The position numbers and the translations under genes were made by a program. A stretch of DNA of 29,263 bases from Perkinsus chesapeaki (lineage: Eukaryota; Perkinsozoa; Perkinsida; Perkinsidae): contig JAAPAO010000441.1 of assembly GCA_013115145.1 (NCBI GenBank), positions 905 to 30,167 on the forward strand, read 5' to 3'. Below, in pieces: positions 1 through 9,752 of the stretch (the first letter of the stretch is position 1; each line of letters opens with the position of its first letter). The notes below the pieces were generated by a model. That model had not been told where the DNA came from. It saw only the letters and a list, made by a program, of their open reading frames with translations, and searched no databases.

Positions 1-3
1 ATT

Positions 4-177
4 ATTAGCCTCTTTATACTGGACGGGCCTTTATTAGCCTCTTTATACTGGACGGGCCTTTATTAGCCTCTTTATACTGGACGGGCCTTTATTAGCCTCT
101 TTATACTGGACGGGCCTTTATTAGCCTCTTTATACTGGACGGGCCTTTATTAGCCTCTTTAGACTGGAAGCGCCTTT
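4..177. repeat. 29-bp tandem repeat, six copies
   Basis: Six head-to-tail copies of a 29-bp unit begin at 4, 33, 62, 91, 120 and 149. The first five are essentially identical. The last differs at several bases (TATACTGG becomes TAGACTGG, GACGGGCC becomes GAAGCGCC), as expected of an array edge. The array starts at the window edge and probably continues beyond it. No coding function is visible. Confidence 0.95.
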
Positions 178-492
178 TTCGCAGTGGGCGAGTGCTCCAT
201 TCTGTTGCTTCTAGTTCCCCTTCCAAGCATTGTTTCTGTCGGTCCTTTATTGTATTGTGCCCGTCAGCATATACGAGTAACACGTCCTTTCCAGAAGGCT
301 TAGCCTAGCTGTATTCACAGGTTCCTACAGCAAGACAGCAGTCGCATCTTTCATTTGTCGACCACTTTCGTGAGGCCCTTTTTTCGAATGTGATCTTTGC
401 GTATTATCTAATACGAACTTCCTAGCAAATGCCGCGCCGCCTTCCTTGTAGTGATGGAGCTTGTCCCTTGATGATTAGTTTCACATCTGCCA
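178..492. other. Intergenic stretch between repeat array and secreted-protein gene
   Basis: I see no recognisable gene or RNA here. Short open frames run through it, including one that enters the 29-bp repeat on the minus strand, but none shows domains or phase-compatible splice sites. It presumably holds the promoter and 5' UTR of the gene starting at 493. Confidence 0.5.
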
Positions 493-1126
493 ATGATATT
501 CATCGGACTCCTCTCAGTCTTCGTCCTCCTCACATTTGCATTTCCTGCAATTATTATTCTGGGCGTATTAGGTCTACTAGATGGGTAAAGTGCATTAGTA
601 GCTTCCTCTACTCATTGCCTCTCCATTGGTAGGCCTCAAGAACCGTATCCTATACGATCTCATTACCCAAGCCGTGGAGGTGAGCTTCTTCGTGGTACTT
701 GCCCATGGTTTTCTCGCAGAAAACTACGGGCAGCCTAGAGGGGTGTGTACTTACAACAATGGAGCTATGACCGGTTGCTTCTGCACCGCGTATCGAGCTG
801 ATCCTGTTGTCCATATCCAAGTAAGGCGCACTTCATTAGGGATCTATTGTTCGCTCTACTAGAATGGCTATTCTACGGGGGCTATATGCGCTCCTCGGAC
901 ACGGTTCCTGACATGCCCGTCGGCTCAAATGTTGCGGACAGATTCACTGATCACATACGTCAAAATTGATGGCCGATGCTACGTCAGCTGCACAGGGGTA
1001 AGAAAAATAAGTAAAGTGAGCTTCAATGTACCATCCTTTCAGAATAGAAACTGCCCATGGCCGAGTCGCTGTGAAAATAACGCTGTGCTTGGTGAAGTGT
1101 GTTTTTACCCCCAATGGACGGACTGA
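493..1126 (+). CDS. Small cysteine-rich, probably secreted protein (five exons)
   Basis: Exons 493-584, 633-679, 720-820, 863-997 and 1043-1126 join in phase into a 152-residue protein ending in TGA. Introns are 40-48 nt with GT and AG ends. Residues 2-29 are almost wholly hydrophobic (starts MIFIGLLSVFVLLTF), which indicates a signal peptide or signal anchor. The rest is polar and carries ten cysteines at 56, 66, 68, 89, 98, 119, 123, 129, 135 and 145, an even number that fits disulfide bonding outside the cytoplasm. Asn-Asn-Gly before a C-x-C pair is distinctive, but I do not recognise the family. The start is the first ATG of the frame that opens into the hydrophobic stretch. Small cysteine-rich secretory proteins are often lineage-specific; an effector or surface role would be speculation. 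The gene structure is well supported, the function is not. Confidence 0.72.
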
Positions 1127-1660
1127 CACAATTTGTCCCCATCTTTCCATCAGCTCTAGCTTGATGATACAATGACCATTTCAACTGGTGATCCCACCTT
1201 TTCTAATAGATTTCTGTTACTTGACTGTTGTAATCGGTATCATCTTTTCGTTCACGTTAATTAATAGCTAAAGTCCGTAATGGATCGCAGACAGCACGTC
1301 AGTCGTTCACTGGAGTCATATTGCCTTTCACTGTAGACTAGGGATTGTGTTCTCGCTAAGGAGGCTGCCTATCTAACAAGCGCGGGAGGAGTGGTATGCA
1401 CGCGCGCGCTAGTTGTGCACGCATGCGCACGACCTTGGCAAAGTTACTGATAAGCTGTCGAGGGGCGACCACAACACCTCAGTCAATAAAATACTGCGCT
1501 TGTCGCATCTTGGCCATTTACAATAAGATGCCAAAACCCGCTAAATCCGCAGGAGCGAGACATCGAAACGGTTTCAACGCAGAAACTCCAAATTGGCGTG
1601 CGTCTACTACATTACGGCTTCACCACCATCTCGGTTTCACAGGGCTTTATTGGGCGTTAA
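1127..1660. other. Intergenic region with alternating purine-pyrimidine stretch
   Basis: No gene could be supported here. A run of alternating purines and pyrimidines lies near 1395-1432, with CGCGCGCG and TGCACGCATGCGCACG cores, a composition that can adopt Z-DNA. The plus-strand open frame at 1396-1740 overlaps the first exon of the next gene in another frame and has no motif. Confidence 0.5.
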
Positions 1661-2835
1661 ATGTCCTGTGCAGCAGGAGGTGTCATCGGTTCGAGCGGTA
1701 TGGGTCGAGGAGGAGGCTCCGCAGCGGCGGTCCTCTCTGATCTGTGGACGAGCCTCGACACAGTGTAAGGGTCGTTGGAGGCATGTGTCAGGCACTTTGC
1801 CGTCAGATACTTCGCAAGCATTCCTCAATCTCATGATTTAGTCCACGTCCTGCAGGCCCGCCTCAAAGATACACCAGCGGTTGAGGCCTCAGTCAGGTGG
1901 GGAACACTTTCGGAAGGGGTGATACAAATCTCAGCAGTTCCGACAGCGTGTCCGAGTCAACGTCCTGCACCGCTGAAATGAATGCCGAAAGCTTTGAGAT
2001 GAGGTGGGCGCGAACGCTTCCCGAAAAGGTTAGGTCTCCTGATCAGGTTCGACGTTTGCTGTGACGATACTTCTCCAGCTGAATCCGAAAGTGCAAGCGC
2101 GAGCGCGCAGACCGGGAAAACCGCGCTAGGTAGATTTGCTTCCGGAATGCGGAGAACTCCTATCAGACGATCGCCGTCGAACCGTCTTGGTGAACTTCTC
2201 CACCTCGCAAGACGCGGAGAACGGAGGCGATCGGTGGGACACCGCGGTAGGCCGCTCAGGGTCGGGGTTGGCTCATGGAGCGGTCGAGGTTCCGAGGCTC
2301 TTGTACGACAGCAAACCGGGGCGACAGTGGATCATGCCGGAGCCGCCGCTGCCGATTAGTGCCTCTCACGAACATGAAAGTACCCCACCGAACGTCCAGG
2401 CGGTCTTGCGCATTTCCAGGGAGTTAGGGCGACGACCTTCGGTGACCTGTACCGAAGTTATAGAAGTGGAGCCGATAAGGGATGGCAGGGCGGATCGGGG
2501 AAAGGAGGGTAAATCTGGCGAAGATGAGGCTTCGGCGCTCCGAGGTGCGCCGGATGATCATGGACGTGTGCGGACAATCTCGCATTTCAGCGCTTCTGGC
2601 GAAAATCGAGGCGAGAAAGAAAGAGCTTTTATGTCCCGTCTTGGAGGCAATAAAGGTTGATCAGAATGTAAGCGACTGCAGCCTGTTGGGGAATGATGGG
2701 AAGTCGAACGGTGACGAATTTGCATGTGCGGTGGTGAAGAGCCGTGGGGGGGCAACTTGTATCGGTTCTACGCGACGCAGAAGTTTAGATGGCGAACGCC
2801 CAGAAGCGTTGTTTCCTCGCGTGCTGGGGCATTAA
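1661..2835 (+). CDS. Multi-exon gene of unknown function
   Basis: The proposed exons are 1661-1764, 1807-1896, 1935-2028, 2092-2129, 2167-2189, 2260-2448 and 2480-2835. They join in phase into about 297 residues ending in TAA. The first three exons are the best supported: the introns are 42 and 38 nt, the joined protein has ordinary composition (for example TSLDTVYFASIPQSHDL), and a Ser-rich stretch follows. The next part is strongly basic (KRERADRENRARR) and resembles a nuclear or nucleic-acid-binding segment. The C-terminal exon has a helical segment beginning RRMIMDVCGQSRISALL. The fifth to seventh junctions are uncertain: the last intron could be 2449-2479 (31 nt) or 2380-2479 (100 nt). 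I recognise no domain. It lies 158 bp upstream of the PHD gene on the same strand, but stops in all frames between them argue for a separate gene. Confidence 0.5.
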
Positions 2836-2993
2836 ACTCCATATCCTTCTAGAACTCAAAGTGAACTAATTCGACTTCCCAGCCTCCCATCAGGCGGGCG
2901 TCTAGGTTGTTGATTCCGATGCATTGTGGCTCAGGACCGCCCAAATCGGCAAGCATGGTTCGATGCTGACAAGGTCCTTTTGAACTCGTAAGA

Positions 2994-5900
2994 ATGAATC
3001 TCACTGAATTGCCCATGGCTCCAGCTAGTTACGAGGCGAGTCCTCCTCCAACTTCACACAGTGCTTCGGCATCCGCGGTTCACCAGCCCGCACCGCCGGC
3101 GACCAGGTTGTCGTCTCGAAAAAATATCAGCACGCGAGGAGGGAGCACCGCGATAGACCTGCCGGCCTTGGATGAAGCCTTTCTGGCCAAGCTAGGCCGA
3201 GCTCTTAGAGATGGCGAGGAAGTACCCCCTCCTATGGATGGACAGGACACCGAAGTTGATCTTTGCTGTAAGGGGCGTTGGATAGCACCGCCGAGGGGCT
3301 GTGGTTGGGTTGGCTGTGAAGTGCTCCAAAGGGCTTTGACTGTGTGTTGGTTGCAAGGTTCCATATGCGGGGATGGAGATGTAGATGACGATAATGCTAT
3401 TCTAATCTGCGATGGCTGTCACTTTGCAGCGCACCAGAAGTGTTATGGGGTCGGAGCAATCCCCGAGCAAGAATGGTGAGCATTTCATAATTTACCAAAA
3501 TTCCATCAGAAAATACGCACGAAAGACTGCGGCCTTGGCAATGTAGACCAACAGCGCCTACGACCTCTCCATCTTCCTCAACTGCGTTGTCAAACTCCCC
3601 CGGGGTTCGCCTTGGAAATGCAAACCTTAGCGTTGGTAGCAGGGAGCCATCTAACTCCACTGAAATGCAGTTCTCGGGCGCCAATAAGTGCTGCTGAAAT
3701 ATGTGGTTCCTAGACTGATGGAAACGTGAAGTGCATTCCTTCCGGGACTAACATCTGCTGTTCCTTTATGACGCCCTAGTAGGAAGGTGGTGAAAAAGCC
3801 GACCAGAGCTCCATGCAATATTTCCTCGCCATTTTCCAAAATTCATCGTAGGTTCTGCCGAAGCTGCTCAGTGTTCCCTCGGGACGCCAATGATCGGCCC
3901 ACTGGAGACCGGCCCGTTTGTGTAGGGAACCTTGTGAACTTCGCCACTCCAGCCTGAATCAGGTCCTCTGTGGCCGAGACTCGGAGTTTGTTGGAGGTGG
4001 ACTGATGAAGCCAGCAGTGGTCTCAATGCCCGGCAAATCTGGTGCTCGCTCGGGTACGTTCCAAAATGCAAGATGTGGGAATCGAACCTGAGACCTTTCG
4101 CAGACCTAATGCTGGCAGGCAGCACTCCCAGTCCGACATCCCCCTCCAACGGTGCTGCCTCTAATGCGTCCCTCGGCGCATGGGCGCATGTAAAATGTGC
4201 AGTGTGGATCAGAGAGTGCTCGATTGATAACCCCACCACTGTGATGGAGCCCATAAGAGCCGTTGTAAGCTACCACCCCGCACCGCAGTCAAGATTTGAG
4301 AACCTCTTCAATAAACCGTATTACTTCATACGCCTGCCAACCCGATTTGGCGGGAAAATACTCTATTTGTGGCTGCGGAATTGCTCTCAACTGGACATTT
4401 AAAAGGCATATGATTTCATGCCTAACTTAACCCTTGCCAGTGCTCGTGAGCTCAGATTCATCCATCCCGTCGAGACCTAGTGTGTGGAATTTGCAAGTCC
4501 AAGGCAGGTGCGAAGGTCCAATGTGCCTTCGGGAAATGTAGGCCAGGGGATCGACCGGGTCGCCGTAATCGTATCTTAGGTCAGAACTTCTATCATGTCA
4601 GCTGCGCTGCACGGTACGGTTTAGTTACTGAAGGAACGAGCGGAAATGCCGCTTGGGTGGGTGGTTTGGTGAAGCCGCAGGTTCGATCCCCGGTTACGGC
4701 ATTTTTAGGCCATTTACTGTCCAAGACACTCTAAACAGCAACAGAAGCAAGGGAACGCTCTCCTTGCGAGACTTAAAGCCTGGCGGAAGTCCGAGCATTT
4801 CACTCGGCTCTGCCAGGACAAATTTGTAACTCACAGGTTCGATCCCCGGCAGCTCCATTTTATGTTGTCAGATCGCCCCCTATGACCCTCGACTAGTGAC
4901 CGCAATGGGGTTCGACGAAGACTGCCGCGATCCCTCTTTGACACTCCAGTGGAAGTTTGACTCTGAAGAGGCTTGTCTTCGTACCACTCTTCCTTCAAAT
5001 CATCCACACATTCCCACCCTAGGCCACCTCCTCGAGCCTGTTGAACGTCTTTGCCTCAACGACACTGCCAGAGCCTTGCTTCCACCTATGATACGTGATG
5101 CTCGAGGGGACTGTCCTCTTCTATATCCAGCCCAAACTGGCGGGGCCACCTCAACAGCGACCACATCAGGCGCTGCGCCCGCTGGTGAGTCTCTGCTCGA
5201 CCCCCTGTCCGATGGCCTTGACAGGGTCATTGGCTCGGGGAGTAGGAGCGTACGGAATGCACGTTAATACAGCAGTTGGCTCCACCGCGGGGGCTACTAG
5301 TCAGACCGATGACTACCCTGGTACCCCTTCAATCCTCCTTGGGCAATTCCCGAATCTTAGGTGTCCTCTATCCGGAGAAAGTAGAGGTTCAGTCGGCCGA
5401 GCAGCTCCGGACGCAAACTCACGCAGCGAGCGGTAGGCCTATTGGGTGCTCTCTGGTGCGAAGACACAATGGAGACTTCGACTTCGGCAAATGCGTTCTT
5501 AGCTGAGCACCAGCCCATTTGGGAAGAAACGTTAAATACGCTTACTCCGGAGCCAGTATGCTCTCATGCTCCTGCACAACTTCCGTCTGTCAGTTTGCGG
5601 AAGATGCAACGAATGCCTCATGAGGGCCAACGATGACGGAGCTGCTGCCCGACGCGATGACATGGGGCGACTGGTGTAAGTCGCCGAATGGCCACCATGG
5701 GACTTGCCGTTCTTCAGGGCTTGCCAGAACTGCGGGCTCACCGTCCATTGGCGATGCTTCCTCCGGCCGGGGCTGCCCCCCTTGAATGTTGTGGACTACG
5801 AGGACCCCAAGGTGAGGAAGGCACTTCCTTCAGGTGCTTCCAAGTTCGCATCTCTCGTCGTTTTGCAGTTCACTTCGTCAATGTATCATTGCCCTTACCC

Positions 5901-7989
5901 TTTGGCCGCACGCAACCAAGCGGGGCCATTCCTGTGTGAACGATGCAAGTATGTGAAGCAGTTTGGGGCTGCGGAGGAGGAGATGAAAGCGACGGAAGGG
6001 TTCGAGTTAAATGATCAACACGACAGCGACAAGATAACGCATGTAACTGCCGAACCATGCTGGAATACCGTATTTGCAATCGGTCAAGAGCTTTCGGCCG
6101 AGATCACCAGACAGAGTGTTCGTTCTCCTGTTAAGATTATAAATTTCCTTCAATTTTTTGGCCTTCGGTGAGCACATTCGAAGCTAGACCGTTTCGGTAC
6201 CGCAAATACTGTCAGCCCCGATAAGATAGATTATCAGTGTTATGTTGTTGAAGATACAGTGTTAGAATCCCTTCTTCTTGTGTGTTTCCCTCAACAACTT
6301 GCATACCATAACTTTAACCAAATGACGTGCTAGATTATGATGAACCTTGATAGGGCCAAGTCAAACGATTCGCGGTGGTTCAGGTCCAAGAAGACTCCAG
6401 CAACAACAACCACCGTTGTGATCTGGTGAAGTTCTCTGAGACCTGCTGTATCTTGTGCCAGCAGCTTGGTGGTCTCCTAGTTCGAGTCGAGAACCCAGAC
6501 GAGCGTCAATGGGACCCCCACGGATTCTGGGTAAGTCACGCTTTGGTGATGCGTCTATCACTCAGTCGTGTCAGGTTCACCCACGGTGCGTTTACTGGTT
6601 ACTTCCGACACAATCTCTGAGCCTCAATATGACCACCACACCAATTGACATAAATTCTCATGCACTCATCAAATCGATTCCCAAGGACGTGCGCAGTGGC
6701 GGGCGCGTGCGTTGATGTTACTCGTCACTTAGGCACACTTCAGTTTGTGCTGGATATGTGGCCAGCGTTCCGGTTGCACTGTGAAATGCGCCAAGTCAGG
6801 CTGCTCGTAAAGATCAGGGGAGACAGTCGCCGCTCAAATCGCTGTGTGTTTCAGTCGACGGTTTCATGTGTCGTGCGGCTGGTACACAGGATGCCATTTC
6901 GTCATCAAAAACTCCTCTGGAGTGGTACGATAATCTGCACGCGTGCGCACGCTATGATTCTACGAAGGTTCTCGCGGGCTCAGCTTGCCGCCCTACATGC
7001 GGTGGTCCTGCTACTGCGAGCCAGAATCCAGCGATCGATAAACAAGTGCAGGAGGCTCTGAGAAACGGTGAGTTCCGATCAACACAACTTCGCTCGACTC
7101 GGTCTCATCAGAGCGAACCCCTTTGAAGCGATACGCCTACTGTTCGGCACACCGGCCACCGAGGCTGACCGGACGGAAGCTTTCGAATGCGGCGGGTGCG
7201 CTTGTGGACGAGTCCAGAATGCTGTCGTTACCGCACTGTAAGGACCCTTCTGGCGATTGTGCAAATTGTCTCCCCTTCAGATGAAAGCCCTCTGCACATG
7301 CAATACGCAAACGTTGTTAGAGCTCGAGTGGTAAGGTTATCTGTAGAAGTCGGACTTAACCATCTCGTTAGAATCCTACGAATTTATTCGTGCCGCTCAA
7401 CCCGGAGGCTGGAATTGCCGCAGACCAGCGGAAGAAGCGAAAGTTGCCGTCGAACGCGCCTGTGCAGACACCGAAAAGTGAGCAACGGCTGTGGTGGGAT
7501 TCATCGGCCGAACGATTGCGCCAGAATCTGCCAAACGCAAAGCCAAACGGCGGCGAGTTAAGAGAGACTCCCATGAGACCTCTCCACCGTTGGTGGCCAG
7601 CAGCATCATCAACCGTGATGGCATAAGTAGGCCGACGATTGGAACCAGTTTCACAGTGATGCTGTTCATGCAGCGGAAGTTGTGGACGCGGACGACTGGA
7701 CGGGATTCTGCCCCGCATGCGGTGTTGCATGGGACCCCAATGATCCGGGCATGCTAATAGGCTGTGACCAGGTTGGCATGATTGAACTGTAGTCGGTAAA
7801 TGTGTTGGTCTTCAGTGCGACAGCTGGTACCATCTGCCATGCGTTGGTTTGGTGTCTGATTTACCGGGAGAGTGGTATGAGCTTGGATTGCGTCCGAGGC
7901 AGTTATCGTTGCACAGGTTCTGTCCCAACTGCACACAGGAGAAGAAAACACCTTCCCGAAAGCGGTCACAGTCCAGCAGCAATCAATAG
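2994..7989 (+). CDS. Multi-PHD chromatin reader with two PHD/extended-PHD modules
   Basis: A roughly 900-residue nuclear protein on about 24 exons. Best-placed exons: 2994-3267, 3358-3475, 3852-3919, 4119-4264, 4456-4537, 4580-4656, 4872-5184, 5225-5320, 5361-5432, 5514-5555, 5594-5675, 5718-5811, 5869-6042, 6354-6530, 6566-6688, 6733-6806, 6855-6924, 7025-7067, 7112-7237, 7281-7330, 7372-7477, 7525-7626, 7674-7771 and 7816-7989. Domains in order: PHD1 (CSIC, CDGC, HQKC, FCRSC); extended PHD1 (AWAHVKCAVW, VCGICKSKAG, FYHVSCAARYG); PHD2 (CGRC, CQNC, HWRC, CERC); extended PHD2 (CCILCQQLGG, LCWICGQRSGC, RRFHVSCGWY, AYCSAHRPP); a basic nuclear-localisation stretch (KRKAKRRRVKR); and PHD3 (FCPAC, CDQC, YHLPC, FCPNC). 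PHD-knuckle-PHD modules of BRPF, JADE and NTO1 proteins read histone H3 in acetyltransferase complexes; a similar role here is inferred. No bromodomain, PWWP or SET domain is visible. Extended PHD1 shows only one of the expected first Cys pair, so the 3919/4119 junction may be wrong. The exon 5432/5514 junction is also tentative. Confidence 0.85.
3920..4118 (-). repeat. tRNA-like B-box sequence inside an intron
   Basis: Read on the minus strand, this intron contains GGTTCGATTCCC (near 4081-4092), an almost perfect pol III B box/T-loop, followed 11 nt later by a TTTT run. No full cloverleaf can be drawn, so this looks like a tRNA-derived fragment or SINE-like insertion rather than a working tRNA gene. 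Confidence 0.45.
4657..4871 (+). repeat. Intron carrying two tRNA-derived elements and a strong hairpin
   Basis: This 215-nt intron of the PHD gene contains two B-box motifs, GGTTCGATCCCC at about 4680 and about 4836. The first is bounded by the complementary hexamers ATGCCG (4646-4651, just inside the upstream exon) and CGGCAT, then TTTTT. The second is followed by CAGCTCCA and TTTT. Ahead of the second, 4780-4816 folds as an 8-bp outer stem (CTGGCGGA/TCTGCCAG) enclosing CCGAG/CTCGG with a 7-nt loop. Paired B boxes followed by T-runs are what tRNA-derived retroelements look like. Neither copy makes a full cloverleaf. Confidence 0.5.
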
Positions 7990-8850
7990 TTTTGCAATAT
8001 CATAAACTGCAACAATCACGTATTAAAGTATTATTTACAATTGCAGCAATCTGATTATATGATTGTCGAGTTACCCAGTCCGGAATCGGAACCCACTGCC
8101 AATTCACAGTATCGAGTATAACCCCATCCCTTACGCGTAAAAGCTGCCCATACCGGAGCATAGGTGTAGACAGCGCTGCTACCTAATGCACGCGAGGAAC
8201 TACTTTATCTAGTCGCTAGAATTGATCATTTGTAGAGCCAGGGAAACATAGCTCAGCAGCACAGCTTCGGAAATGCGAATTCATCCGTCTTCGACCGCCT
8301 CCATAACAGATCCGCCCTCAACTATAATGACACTATTTTCAATTTCCCCTTGGTGTAACTTCCAAGCTCACTATCAAACCCAACTCTATCACGTAGAAAC
8401 ATCCCTTGCAAAACACTTCTATTTCTTCCGGAGTTTCCCACTACAGTCCCCATATATCGAAGCGCTACGTCGGCTTTACGATACCTTCGGGGTGGCCGGT
8501 CTTCAAAAATCTGTTCCGCAACACCTCAAGGAATACTCCGACGTCGAGATATTACTGATTAACACAAAACCGTGACTTTTCTTGTTTTCTAAGAAGCCGC
8601 GCCATTATATTTCCGAGTAATTATTATCGTGGTACTTATAACTATCGCTACTTAACGTGTGAATAGTAGTAGACACAGTAAACTTGTGAAACTTCTTCCA
8701 GTACAACAACCAACATCGCAGGAAAACTTCGGGCCAAGCATCTTTAACAAATGATGAATACTTGTCTTATATATACAATGACAAACAATTACTATAAGTC
8801 ATATTCAACAAGACGACACTATCACCACTTGGTGGACGATGACGGAAGGC
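7990..8850. other. Gap between convergent genes, with weak tRNA-like motif
   Basis: The PHD gene ends at 7989 and the CCHC gene, on the opposite strand, ends at 8851, so this gap holds both 3' UTRs. On the minus strand, GGGTTCCGATTCCGG near 8082-8096 resembles a degraded T-arm. The only sizeable open frame is annotated separately at 8273-8575. Confidence 0.45.
8273..8575 (+). CDS. Possible 100-residue hypothetical protein
   Basis: An uninterrupted ATG-to-TGA frame of 100 codons. Its second half (for example SPYIEALRRLYDTFGVAGL) has the composition of a soluble helical protein, and no obvious splice sites are needed. I recognise no family, there is no signal peptide or membrane segment, and it sits between two convergent 3' ends. 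It may be a small gene, a remnant of a mobile element, or chance. Confidence 0.25.
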   Translation: MRIHPSSTASITDPPSTIMTLFSISPWCNFQAHYQTQLYHVETSLAKHFYFFRSFPLQSPYIEALRRLYDTFGVAGLQKSVPQHLKEYSDVEILLINTKP

Positions 8851-9429
8851 TTAATTGGGGCAGTCTCTGGCGAAATGGCCGGTCTGACCGCACTTGAAGC
8901 AACTCTTTCCCTCGGCGCCTAAGATAATAAAGCAAATCCAAACTGACCGAAGCTTCAAGGGGCATTACCGCGGCCACGGGGAGCGCGCTCAGCCTCGGGC
9001 CTGGTGTCCTCGTTGGGGCAGTCACGAGCGAGATGACCGGTCTCACCGCAACGGAAGCAGGCGCGAGTATCGGGGGCGGTGCAGTCCCTAATAACATACG
9101 CTATTATTATACAGCAAAGCAACGAGGCAATTACCTGGCGAAATGGCCGACCTGGCCGCACTTGAAGCAAGGCCTCTGGTTAGTCTGCTCGTTGGGGCAA
9201 TCACGAGCGAGATGGTCGGGCTTGCCGCAGTTATAGCAGTTCATGGGGCGGCGACCAGAAGGCTGAGAAATACACATTACCGAATTTAAGGTGGCGTATA
9301 GCCTACGCGAGTGCTTGAGGCCTGGGGGCAATCTCTGGCGAAGTGACCAGGCTCGTTGCAGATAAAGCACTTTGAAGAAGAAACATGCTCGGTTGTTGTA
9401 GTGGTGGGAGTGGCAGCGGTATCAGTCAT
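8851..9429 (-). CDS. CCHC zinc-knuckle protein with five knuckles (CNBP/Gis2-like)
   Basis: Exons in transcript order are 9429-9307, 9262-9135, 9087-8969 and 8918-8851. They join in phase into 145 residues ending in TAA, with introns of 44-50 nt. After a Thr-rich N-terminus come five C-x2-C-x4-H-x4-C knuckles: CFICNEPGHFARDC, CYNCGKPDHLARDC, CFKCGQVGHFARDC, CFRCGETGHLARDC and CFKCGQTGHFARDC. An Arg/Gly-rich linker (APRGRG) precedes the last. Proteins of this build (human CNBP, yeast Gis2, kinetoplastid universal minicircle-binding proteins) bind single-stranded nucleic acid and act in translation and RNA control. The length is close to the family norm. No retroviral Gag features accompany it, so a retrotransposon origin is unlikely. 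The intron after knuckle three splits the ARDC motif exactly, which confirms the junction. Confidence 0.9.
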
Positions 9430-9752
9430 TTCGAGAAAACGTATGATAACAGGACCCTGACGATGACAGCAGTACACAATCTTCTAAGCTTGGATAGCGC
9501 CCTCGAAAACGAGTTCGAAATCAAATAGATCAGCACGGCGAGCGCCAGTTACAAATATCTTGTGACTATAGCCATAGCGGAGCGAGAAAAAGGTCGCGGG
9601 TTCGAACCCCGGCCAGGTCACTTTTGCATAATGGTAAATGTAGCACTGTTGAAGACAACGCAATAGAGGGGAGAAACTGATCACTTATGGGGCAAGTATA
9701 ACAATATGAATTCACAATGCACTACGTATGATACACACCAGCACAAAATAGA
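9430..9752. other. Intergenic region holding a tRNA-like element
   Basis: This gap lies between two minus-strand genes, upstream of the CCHC gene's start codon and downstream of the UVRAG-like gene's stop. Apart from the tRNA-like element at 9562-9625 I see nothing specific. The minus-strand open frame across 9484-9684 reads through that element and is not a gene. Confidence 0.5.
9562..9625 (+). repeat. tRNA-derived element with A box, B box and T-run
   Basis: A 60-nt unit is bounded by GTGAC and GTCAC and ends in TTTT. It contains an A-box-like TAGCCATAGCGG and a perfect B box GGTTCGAACCC with a four-of-five-pair T stem. There is no room for a normal anticodon arm, so it is not a functional tRNA. 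The compact A box, B box and T-run order is what a short pol III retroelement would show. Confidence 0.5.

Noticed and set aside
4-177. CRISPR-like array
   Set aside because: The 29-bp units abut with no spacers, and the locus is eukaryotic.
2136-2660. 174-codon open frame read as a single exon
   Set aside because: Only the part from about 2260 onward fits the chain of exons before it, and the last third is better explained by the 2480-2835 frame. It is used in part, not as a whole.
8851-9429. Retroviral or retrotransposon Gag zinc knuckles
   Set aside because: Five regular knuckles in a complete, intron-containing 145-residue gene, with no protease or reverse transcriptase nearby, fit a cellular CNBP-like protein.
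9484-9684. 66-codon minus-strand open frame containing WPGFEPAT
   Set aside because: It reads antisense through the tRNA-like element at 9562-9625. PGFEPA-type peptides are the standard spurious translation of a B box, so this is not a gene.
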